NCBI RefSeq assembly: GCF_004745825.1 | Contig: NZ_SRLA01000002.1 | Span: forward strand, 1,240,001 to 1,304,000 | Length of the DNA stretch: 64,000 nt | Direction: 5' to 3' | DNA from: Hymenobacter fodinae | GTDB taxonomy: Bacteria; Bacteroidota; Bacteroidia; Cytophagales; Hymenobacteraceae | Position numbers and translations under genes: made by a program | Shown: piece by piece, positions 8,759-15,722 of the stretch | Layout: each line of letters opens with the position of its first letter | Numbering within the stretch: the stretch's first letter is position 1 | The notes under the pieces: model-generated | What the model was told of the DNA's origin: nothing | Seen by the model: only the letters and a program-made list of their open reading frames with translations | Database searches by the model: none

Positions 8759-8766
8759 CAAAGATA
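8759..8766 (-). promoter_or_regulatory. Candidate -7 element for ald
   Basis: The minus strand reads TATCTTTG, matching the Bacteroidota -7 consensus TAnnTTTG. No good -33 TTTG is visible at the usual spacing, so this is a weak call. Confidence 0.4.
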
Positions 8767-8846
8767 AGGTGAAAACTGCGAGATGAGGTGAGGAAGTGAT
8801 GAGGTGACGGGGGAATGGAGCGACGAGGTAAAAGGAAGTGGCCTAG

Positions 8847-8914
8847 AAAAAAGTTAAGCCTCAGCGGGGTGGCACTCGTCGTCGAACCGACGGTGCTGCC
8901 CCGCTGAGGCTTAA
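8847..8914 (-). terminator. Long hairpin terminator of the DUF1573 gene
   Basis: A 16-bp perfect outer stem (8854-8869 with 8899-8914) continues inward through further pairs to a 6-base loop at 8882-8887, with one bulge near 8876. On the minus strand it is followed by CTTTTTTC. It sits 87 bp beyond the DUF1573 stop codon. Confidence 0.7.
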
Positions 8915-9000
8915 TGGAGGCGGAGAAGATTGATGTAGTGGTTGTTATTGACCTAGGCCACTTACTGCCACCGTCTCTGCTTATTACCTCAGCATAAAAA

Positions 9001-9774
9001 TTACTTAAACGGTACCGTAGAGCCGCTTTCCTTTACCATGCTGCCAGCATTCAGGTCCTGCACCACGTTAGCTTTCAGCGTCAGCTTAGTGTCGCCGTGC
9101 ATGTCGTTGCTGGTAATAGTAACGGCTTCTTGCTGAGTACCTAGTTTACGCTGGTTGTACACCAACTCAATAGTTGCGCTCTGGCCTGGTTTGATGGGAG
9201 CCGGAACCGCCTTATAGCCCACGCAGTAGCACTGCGACTGTACAGCGCTCAGCACCAAATCCTGTTTGCCGGTATTTTTAACCGTAAAGCGAGCCGAGGG
9301 CGTCTGGCCGGCTTCCATCTTACCGAAATCGTGGCTGGCACGGTCTATCTCCAGCTTGGGACCCTGGGCCAGCTGAGCGGGGGTGAGCGTAGCCTTGATC
9401 TGGTCTTTGTTGAGCACGTTGCCCTTGATGGTGAGCACAGTGCTGGGCGTGGCCGCGTTGCTGGTGACCGTCACGGTTTTGTTGAAGATGCCGGGGCGGC
9501 CGGAGCTACTGTATACGGCCTTTACAATACCAGTTTTGCCAGGCATGACCGGTGTTTTAGTCCAGTCGGGGGTGGTGCAGCCACAGGAGGCTTGCACGTT
9601 GGCAATGATAACGGGTTGGTTGCCAGTGTTCTTAAACTTGAACTCGTGGGTCGCCATAGTGCCCTCGGGCACGTTGCCGAAGTCGTGAAGTTCTTTTTCA
9701 AACTGCAGCACTCCTTGAGCGTGCGAGGCGGCGGCCACCAGTAGGGCTACCAGCAGTGAGAACACGTGTTTCAT
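9001..9774 (-). CDS. Secreted protein with two DUF1573 domains
   Basis: A 257-residue exported protein with a Sec signal peptide, MKHVFSLLVALLVAAASHAQ. Two immunoglobulin-like DUF1573 units follow. Unit 1 runs about 22-118 with HDFGNVPEGTMATHEFKFKNTG and ASCGCTTPDW. Unit 2 runs about 140-240 with HDFGKMEAGQTPSARFTVKNTG and QCYCVGY. DUF1573 proteins are periplasmic or surface proteins, abundant in Bacteroidota, of unknown role. The second unit lacks the usual CGCT cysteine pattern and has CYC instead. Single gene with its own promoter-like element and terminator. Confidence 0.88.
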   Translation of the reverse strand: MKHVFSLLVALLVAAASHAQGVLQFEKELHDFGNVPEGTMATHEFKFKNTGNQPVIIANVQASCGCTTPDWTKTPVMPGKTGIVKAVYSSSGRPGIFNKTVTVTSNAATPSTVLTIKGNVLNKDQIKATLTPAQLAQGPKLEIDRASHDFGKMEAGQTPSARFTVKNTGKQDLVLSAVQSQCYCVGYKAVPAPIKPGQSATIELVYNQRKLGTQQEAVTITSNDMHGDTKLTLKANVVQDLNAGSMVKESGSTVPFK

Positions 9775-9923
9775 TGTATAGGAAGCTTGAAGGTAAAACT
9801 CTGAGGCAACTGAAGAGGCCTAGCACCACGTGGTAGTCGGACGGCACAGCGAGAACAAGTGTCTACTACTTCTGTTCCACATTCCTCCAATAACTTTTCG
9901 CGGCGGCAGCCAACTCCCTTTAC

Positions 9924-9931
9924 CAAAGGTA
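9924..9931 (-). promoter_or_regulatory. Candidate -7 element for the DUF1573 gene
   Basis: The minus strand reads TACCTTTG (TAnnTTTG). It would give a leader of about 140 nt. No convincing -33 box is seen. Confidence 0.4.
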
Positions 9932-10001
9932 ATCAACAAAGCCGCTTGCTGCCGCTAAAGTAGGCTTACTTCAGCACGCGGCCGGATCGGTGGCAAATCC
10001 G

Positions 10002-10009
10002 TACTTTTG
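10002..10009 (+). promoter_or_regulatory. Candidate -7 element for the fused E1 gene
   Basis: TACTTTTG matches TAnnTTTG and lies 71 bp before the ATG. The -33 region has no clear TTTG. With the opposite element at 9924 it forms a divergent promoter region (9775-10080). Confidence 0.4.
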
Positions 10010-10080
10010 AGGGCCTGTTTCCCCCGAAGCCGGTTCCCACCCACTCTACACCCGCCCCCACCTTTATCCGTTCTGCTTCT

Positions 10081-12501
10081 ATGTCCACCGCTGAAACTGC
10101 CGATTTACTGGTTACCGCCGCCACCCTAAGCAAAGAAGAACTGCTTCGTGATTACCGCCTGGGGTGGGAAAGCCGGCAGGCCTCGCTGGCAGGGCGCAAA
10201 GAAGTCTTCATGGGCAAGGCCAAGTTTGGCATCTTCGGCGACGGCAAAGAGGTGCCGCAGCTGGCCATGGCCCGTGCCTTCCGGGCTGGCGATTGGCGCG
10301 CCGGTTACTACCGCGACCAGACATTTATGCTGGCCATTGGTGAGCTAACCCTGCAGCAATACTTCGCCCAACTCTACGCTCACCCCGATGTAGAAGCCGA
10401 GCCTTCCACGGCCGGTCGCGCCATGAACGGCCACTTCGGTACCCGGCTGCTCGACGAAGACGGCCAGTTCAAGAACCTCGCGGAAAGCAAGAATTCCTCG
10501 GCTGATATTTCACCCACGGGCGGTCAGATGCCGCGCCTCGTAGGCCTGGCCTACGCCTCTAAGCTGTACCGCCAAAACCCCGAGCTGCATAACATGACGC
10601 AGTTTTCGGTGAATGGCAACGAGGTAGCTTTCGGCACTATTGGTAACGCCAGTACCTCCGAAGGTATGTTCTTCGAGGCCCTAAATGCCGCCGGCGTGCT
10701 GCAGATTCCGATGCTGGTGAGCGTGTGGGACGACCACTACGGCATCTCGGTACCCGCCGAATATCAGACGACGAAGCAGAATATTTCAGAGATTCTGAGA
10801 GGCCTGCAGCGAGATGGCGAAGGTCAGGAAGGCTTCGAGATTTTTGTGGTGAAAGGCTGGGACTACGCTGCCCTGATTGATACCTACCAGCGCGCCGCCG
10901 AGGTGTGCCGCACCCAGCACGTGCCCGTGCTCATCCACGTAACCGAAGTGACTCAGCCCCAGGGGCACAGCACTTCGGGCTCACATGAGCGCTACAAGAG
11001 CAAGGACCGCTTGAGCTGGGAAGAAGAGCACGACTGCCTGCGCAAGATGCGCGAGTGGCTGCTCTCAGAAGGTCAAGCCTCGGAAGAGGAGCTGGATCAG
11101 ATTGAAAGCGAAGCCAAGGAAACCGTAAAGCAGGCCCGCGTGGCCGCTTGGGAGTCCTTCTTCAATCCCATCAAGCAGGAGCGCACAGAAGTAGTAACGT
11201 TGCTCAACAAGCTGGTAGCCGAGACCGGCACGGAACACCAGATCAATGAGCTGGTAGAGCCGTTGGCGCAAAACCCAGCCCCGATCCGTGCTGACTTGGT
11301 GCGGACAGTGCGCCGGGTGCTCCGCCGGGTGCGCACCGTGCGTAGCGCCGCCCGCCGTGACCTGCAGAACTGGCTCGAACAGGCCCTGGCCGAAAACGCC
11401 GACCGCTACAACTCTTACCTCTACAGCCAGAGCGAGGAAGCAGCGCTGAACATCGAAGAAATTAAGGCGGAGTTTGCCCCCAACACCCCGCAGGTTGATG
11501 GGCGTGAAGTGCTGCAGGCGTGCTTTGAAGCCAACTTCCGCCGTGACCCCCGCATTTTCGCCATTGGCGAAGACGTAGGCCGGATCGGTGATGTAAACCA
11601 AGCTTTTGCGGGCCTGCAGGAGAAATTTGGTGAGCTGCGCGTGACAGATACTGGCATACGGGAGTGCACCATTGTAGGCCAGGGCATTGGGGCGGCCATG
11701 CGCGGTCTGCGTCCCATCACTGAAATTCAGTATCTCGACTATCTGCTCTACGCCATCCAGATTCTCAGCGACGACGTAGCCAGCCTACAGTACCGCACCA
11801 AGGGTGGGCAGAAGGCTCCGTTGATTGTGCGCACTCGCGGCCACCGTCTTGAGGGCATCTGGCACAGCGGCTCGCCCATTCAGATGATTCTGGGCAGCAT
11901 CCGGGGCATTCACCTGTGCGTGCCCCGCGACATGACCCAGGCCGCCGGCTTCTATAACACCTTGCTGCGCAGTGATGAGCCTGCCATCGTGATTGAGTGT
12001 CTCAACGGCTACCGCCTCAAGGAGCGCATTCCGCAGAACGTGGGCGAGTTCACGGTGCCACTGGGCGTGCCAGAAGTACTCCGCGAAGGCCAGGACTTGA
12101 CCATCGTAACGTATGGCTCAATGTGCCGCATTGTGCAGGATGCCGCCAAGCAACTAGAAGAGGTAGGTATTTTCGTGGAGATTATCGACGTGCAAACCCT
12201 GCTGCCTTTTGACATTGAGCAGATCATTTCGGATAGCCTCCGCAAAACCAACCGCGTGCTGTTCGCTGATGAGGACGTGCCTGGTGGTGCTACTGCCTAC
12301 ATGATGCAGCAAGTAATCGACGAACAAGGGGCTTACCAGCTTCTCGACTCGGCGCCGCGCTGCCTCTCAGCCCAGGCTCACCGCCCACCCTACGGCTCCG
12401 ACGGTGATTATTTCAGCAAGCCCAACGCTGAGGACGTGTTTGACACCGTGTATGAAATGATGCAGGAAGCCGACCCCAAGCGTTTCCCGGCTATCTATTA
12501 G
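10081..12501 (+). CDS. 2-oxo acid dehydrogenase E1, fused alpha and beta subunits
   Basis: An 806-residue thiamine-diphosphate enzyme. Residues about 20-350 are the E1-alpha part (GYYRDQTFMLAIGELT, MNGHFG, then IGNASTSEGMFFEALNAA as the cofactor/magnesium segment and DDHYGISVP). A helical linker with Arg-rich stretches runs about 350-470. The E1-beta part occupies 475-806 (FAIGEDVGRIGDVNQAF, TDTGIRECTIVGQGIGAAM, RTRGHRLEGIWHSGSP). Fused E1 proteins are common in Bacteroidota and oxidatively decarboxylate branched-chain 2-oxo acids or pyruvate. The sequence does not decide the substrate. No E2/E3 gene is nearby. Monocistronic, ending at a strong hairpin. Confidence 0.9.
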   Translation: MSTAETADLLVTAATLSKEELLRDYRLGWESRQASLAGRKEVFMGKAKFGIFGDGKEVPQLAMARAFRAGDWRAGYYRDQTFMLAIGELTLQQYFAQLYAHPDVEAEPSTAGRAMNGHFGTRLLDEDGQFKNLAESKNSSADISPTGGQMPRLVGLAYASKLYRQNPELHNMTQFSVNGNEVAFGTIGNASTSEGMFFEALNAAGVLQIPMLVSVWDDHYGISVPAEYQTTKQNISEILRGLQRDGEGQEGFEIFVVKGWDYAALIDTYQRAAEVCRTQHVPVLIHVTEVTQPQGHSTSGSHERYKSKDRLSWEEEHDCLRKMREWLLSEGQASEEELDQIESEAKETVKQARVAAWESFFNPIKQERTEVVTLLNKLVAETGTEHQINELVEPLAQNPAPIRADLVRTVRRVLRRVRTVRSAARRDLQNWLEQALAENADRYNSYLYSQSEEAALNIEEIKAEFAPNTPQVDGREVLQACFEANFRRDPRIFAIGEDVGRIGDVNQAFAGLQEKFGELRVTDTGIRECTIVGQGIGAAMRGLRPITEIQYLDYLLYAIQILSDDVASLQYRTKGGQKAPLIVRTRGHRLEGIWHSGSPIQMILGSIRGIHLCVPRDMTQAAGFYNTLLRSDEPAIVIECLNGYRLKERIPQNVGEFTVPLGVPEVLREGQDLTIVTYGSMCRIVQDAAKQLEEVGIFVEIIDVQTLLPFDIEQIISDSLRKTNRVLFADEDVPGGATAYMMQQVIDEQGAYQLLDSAPRCLSAQAHRPPYGSDGDYFSKPNAEDVFDTVYEMMQEADPKRFPAIY

Positions 12502-12503
12502 TC

Positions 12504-12556
12504 ACGAAAAAAGCCCTCGTTCAGTGGCCTAAGCCAGTTGAACGAGGGCTTTTCGT
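12504..12556. terminator. Bidirectional terminator with iterated motif in the loop
   Basis: Arms ACGAAAAAAGCCCTCGTTCA and TGAACGAGGGCTTTTCGT enclose a 15-base loop that reads GTGGCCTAAGCCAGT, a one-base variant of the window's iterated palindrome. It serves both the E1 gene and the convergent lipoprotein gene. Confidence 0.85.
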
Positions 12557-12570
12557 GAAGTATCGGTTTT

Positions 12571-13119
12571 CTACTTCAGAGTAATCGGGTCAGTAATAAC
12601 TTCGTTACTCTCGTGTAAGGCACGGTCAGCAATTTTTACCTTGAAACGGACGACCGAGTTAGGGGGGAAGGTGCCTTGGAAGAAGTCAACTTTGAAGTTC
12701 AAGTCGCCTTTTAGTGGTTCTTTTCGTCCGCCTTGGTCCGAGGGGGATAGTCGGGGGTATCGACCGTTGTAGGAGAAAGCGAGGTTGTAATCCTCGAATT
12801 GCCCAGGATTGCGCTGGATTTGGGGCTGGAAGAAGTAGTTGTTGTAGTAGCGGTTGGGCTGCTTGGTAATCGGGTCCGTCTCGTTGTAAGGCGGATTAAT
12901 ATCATCAATGCTGAGACCTAAGTCTCCATCCCCATCCTTAAATGATACCGTTACAATTACCCGATCAAATACCCCTGTCAGCGTATCAACCCGCCGCTGC
13001 TGGATCCTTTTAAACCCAATTTCGGGTGTGTCGGGGTAATCTGGTGCGCTCAGGCAGGATGTAATTCCCGCGCCAGCTAACAGTAAGGCCCCAAAACAAA
13101 GAGTACGAGATATAGCCAT
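12571..13119 (-). CDS. Hypothetical lipoprotein
   Basis: A 182-residue predicted lipoprotein. The ATG at 13119 gives MAISRTLCFGALLLAGAGI and then the lipobox ITSC. An open frame continues upstream to 13173 without a better start. The mature part contains FDRVIVTVSFKDGDGDLGLS, an acidic DGDGDLG repeat seen in many Bacteroidota surface lipoproteins where it resembles a calcium-binding loop, and a C-terminal RFKVKIADRALHESNEVITDP strand-rich segment. No enzyme motif is seen. The function is unknown; envelope location is inferred from the signal. Confidence 0.75.
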   Translation of the reverse strand: MAISRTLCFGALLLAGAGITSCLSAPDYPDTPEIGFKRIQQRRVDTLTGVFDRVIVTVSFKDGDGDLGLSIDDINPPYNETDPITKQPNRYYNNYFFQPQIQRNPGQFEDYNLAFSYNGRYPRLSPSDQGGRKEPLKGDLNFKVDFFQGTFPPNSVVRFKVKIADRALHESNEVITDPITLK

Positions 13120-13236
13120 AACAAGAGGTGAAACGGATGACGAAACGGGTAGTGCCGCGGCAGGAAGGTACAACTTCCTAACGAACGAAGCGACGCCTAC
13201 ATTGTTCTATTGTCTCGCTAACCCTACCGCATCTGA

Positions 13237-14238
13237 ATGAGTTTCCGCGACGAGTTTTTGTCTGCTCTGCCTTCCCTGACTAACGCTGACGTGCCAGCGG
13301 CGGCGCTAGGCCTGTTCCGCTACCAGGCCGAGCACTGCGTGCCCTACCAAGAATATCTACGCATGCTGGGTCGCGACCCGCTGGCTGTAACGCGCTTAGA
13401 GGATATTCCCTTTCTGCCCATTGAGTTTTTCAAAACCCACGACGTACGTACCGATGCGGCCGACTGGACCCCGCAGGAAACCTTCTTGAGTAGCGGCACT
13501 ACCCAGCAACAGCGCAGCCACCATTTTGTGCGCGAGCCGTTATTGTACCGCCGACACGCCGCGCGCATTTTCGAGCAGTATTACGGCCCACTTACCGGCT
13601 GGACGATTTTGGCTTTGCTGCCCTCTTACCTGGAGCAGGGGCAGTCGTCGTTGGTAGCCATGGTCGACTATTTTGCCAAGGAATCGGGGCAGGCGCAGGA
13701 GGCATTTTTCTTGCACAATCACGCAGCCTTGCTACAGGCCCTGCGCGAAGCACAGCAAGACACATCCCGTAAGGTGCTGCTGATAGGAGTGAGCTATGCC
13801 CTGCTGGATTTGGTAGAGGCCTATGCCGGTGACCCAGCTCTGCACAACCTGACGGTGCTGGAAACGGGCGGCATGAAAGGCCGACGCCGCGAGATGATTC
13901 GAGAAGAATTGCACCAAGAGTTGCAGCGCGGATTTGGGCCCGTCGGCATCCACTCAGAGTACGGTATGACGGAGCTTCTAGGCCAGGCATATAGCTTCGG
14001 CGACGGTCGTTTTCACGCCCCGCCGCAGTTGCACATCCTCCTGCGCGACCCATCCGACCCCTTTTCGGTGTCGGAAACCTTGGAAGCAGGAGCCATTAAT
14101 ATCATTGATTTGGCCAACGTAGACAGCTGCGCTTTCATCGAAACCAAAGACCTCGCCCGCATGCATCCTGATGGATCGTTTGAAGTACTAGGGCGCCTCG
14201 ATAACTCTGATATTAGGGGGTGCAACCAGATGGTGTAA
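13237..14238 (+). CDS. LuxE-like acyl-protein synthetase/acyl transferase
   Basis: A 333-residue cytoplasmic protein related to LuxE and the ANL adenylating superfamily. A substrate motif ETFLSSGTTQQQRSHHFV (about 84-101) corresponds to the nucleotide-binding SSGTT loop, and later blocks are LETGGMKGRRREMI and IHSEYGMTELLGQAYS with the ANL A5-type motif. The C-terminal KDLARMHPDGSFEVLGRLDNSDIRGCNQ matches the RxDxxD hinge. LuxE activates fatty acids for reductase partners. Bacteroidota homologues of this short type are solitary and of unproved substrate. It starts 117 bp from a divergent lipoprotein gene. Confidence 0.8.
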   Translation: MSFRDEFLSALPSLTNADVPAAALGLFRYQAEHCVPYQEYLRMLGRDPLAVTRLEDIPFLPIEFFKTHDVRTDAADWTPQETFLSSGTTQQQRSHHFVREPLLYRRHAARIFEQYYGPLTGWTILALLPSYLEQGQSSLVAMVDYFAKESGQAQEAFFLHNHAALLQALREAQQDTSRKVLLIGVSYALLDLVEAYAGDPALHNLTVLETGGMKGRRREMIREELHQELQRGFGPVGIHSEYGMTELLGQAYSFGDGRFHAPPQLHILLRDPSDPFSVSETLEAGAINIIDLANVDSCAFIETKDLARMHPDGSFEVLGRLDNSDIRGCNQMV

Positions 14239-14335
14239 CTGTAATACTTGCAGCTTGATAGGCCTAGCATGTCATCACAAATAAGCACTAGTACATAACT
14301 CTTATTTGGTACGCTATTAGACGCTTAAGGAAATA

Positions 14336-14373
14336 AAAAGCCCTTACAACCATAGTGGAGTAAGGGCTTTGTG
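14336..14373. terminator. Terminator between LuxE-like gene and regulator
   Basis: AAAAAGCCCTTAC pairs with GTAAGGGCTTT around a loop of about 11 bases. It is bidirectional between convergent genes. Confidence 0.75.
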
Positions 14374-14436
14374 GTTGAGGAGCCTTAACGAGTTGAAAAG
14401 ATAGGGTTGGTTCCTGCTGCTCGTTACAACACAAGG

Positions 14437-15594
14437 TTACTTGCCAGCAAAGGCGCGGGCATCGGCTTCGGAGATGGTGGCGTCACTCATGATAACGAGG
14501 CGCTCCACCACGTTACGTAATTCTCGAATGTTACCGCGCCAGTCGAGGCCCTGCAGGTACTTGAGGGCGGCGGCATCGATTTTCTTGGGCTTGTTGCCGT
14601 AGTCGTTGGCAATGTCCTGCAAGAACTTTTCAATCAGGGCCGGAATGTCTTCGCGCCGGTCGTTGAGGGCTGGCACTTGAATCAGGATGACTGAGAGACG
14701 GTGGTAGAGGTCCTCGCGGAAATTCTTGTCGGCAATTTCCTGGAGCAGGTCTTTGTTGGTAGCGGCAAGCACGCGCACGTTCACCGATATTTCCTTCTCG
14801 CCGCCCACGCGGGTAATCTTGTTCTCCTGCAGGGCGCGCAACACTTTAGCCTGGGCTGAGAGGCTCATGTCACCGATTTCGTCCAGGAACAGCGTGCCGC
14901 CATCGGCTTGCTCAAACTTGCCAATGCGCTGTTTTACAGCCGAGGTAAACGAGCCTTTTTCGTGGCCAAACAGCTCCGATTCAATTAACTCCGATGGAAT
15001 AGCGGCGCAGTTTACTTCAATCATGGGGCCACCGGCACGGTTGCTTTGTTCGTGCAGCTGCCGGGCCACCATTTCTTTGCCTGCCCCATTAGGGCCGGTT
15101 ATCAGCACTCGAGCATCGGTGGGCGCTACTTTCTCAATGGCTTTGCGCACAGCCCCAAGTGCGGCCGAATCGCCCACCATTTCGGAGCTCTTGGCAATTT
15201 TCTTCTTCAGCGTTTTAGTTTCTGTAACCAGCTTGGTGCGGTCGAGGGCGTTGCGCACGGTTACGAGCAAGCGGTTCAGATCTGGTGGTTTCTGCAGAAA
15301 GTCGTAAGCCCCTTTCTTCGTGGCATCCACGGCCATTTCTACGTTGCCGTGGGCTGAAACCATGATAAATGCCGCATCGGGAGCTACAATTCGGGCTCGC
15401 TCTAGCACCTCAATGCCATCCATTTTGGGCATTTTGATGTCGCAGAGCACCACATCGTATTTGTCGCGGATGAGCATGTCTAGGCCAGTCGGACCATCCT
15501 CGGCCTGATCTACCTGGTAACTTTCGTATTCGAGAATTTCCTTCAGCGTGTGCCGAATGGCTTTTTCGTCGTCAATAATTAAGATGCGCGGCAT
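14437..15594 (-). CDS. Sigma-54 activator-like response regulator without HTH
   Basis: A 385-residue NtrC-like protein. The receiver domain (1-120) has the phospho-acceptor Asp52 in VLCDIKMPKMDG. A AAA+ domain (about 140-365) has Walker A GPNGAGKE (167-174) and Walker B TLFLDEIGD. The sigma-54 contact loop reads GSFTSA (214-219) instead of the classical GAFTGA. The protein ends shortly after RNVVERLVIMSDATISEADA and has no Fis-type HTH. Such HTH-less relatives are common in Cytophagales. DNA recognition and sigma-54 use are therefore doubtful. No histidine kinase gene is adjacent. Confidence 0.88.
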   Translation of the reverse strand: MPRILIIDDEKAIRHTLKEILEYESYQVDQAEDGPTGLDMLIRDKYDVVLCDIKMPKMDGIEVLERARIVAPDAAFIMVSAHGNVEMAVDATKKGAYDFLQKPPDLNRLLVTVRNALDRTKLVTETKTLKKKIAKSSEMVGDSAALGAVRKAIEKVAPTDARVLITGPNGAGKEMVARQLHEQSNRAGGPMIEVNCAAIPSELIESELFGHEKGSFTSAVKQRIGKFEQADGGTLFLDEIGDMSLSAQAKVLRALQENKITRVGGEKEISVNVRVLAATNKDLLQEIADKNFREDLYHRLSVILIQVPALNDRREDIPALIEKFLQDIANDYGNKPKKIDAAALKYLQGLDWRGNIRELRNVVERLVIMSDATISEADARAFAGK

Positions 15595-15722
15595 AAAAGT
15601 GGAAAGGGTTGGGCAGCGAATGTAACGAAAACGTATATCCGGTTGGTGTGTTTCGGGGCAGATTACCCGCGAGCTTCAGCAACCAAGTGCTGGTGCAGTA
15701 GCTAGGCCAGTAAGCTTAGTAT

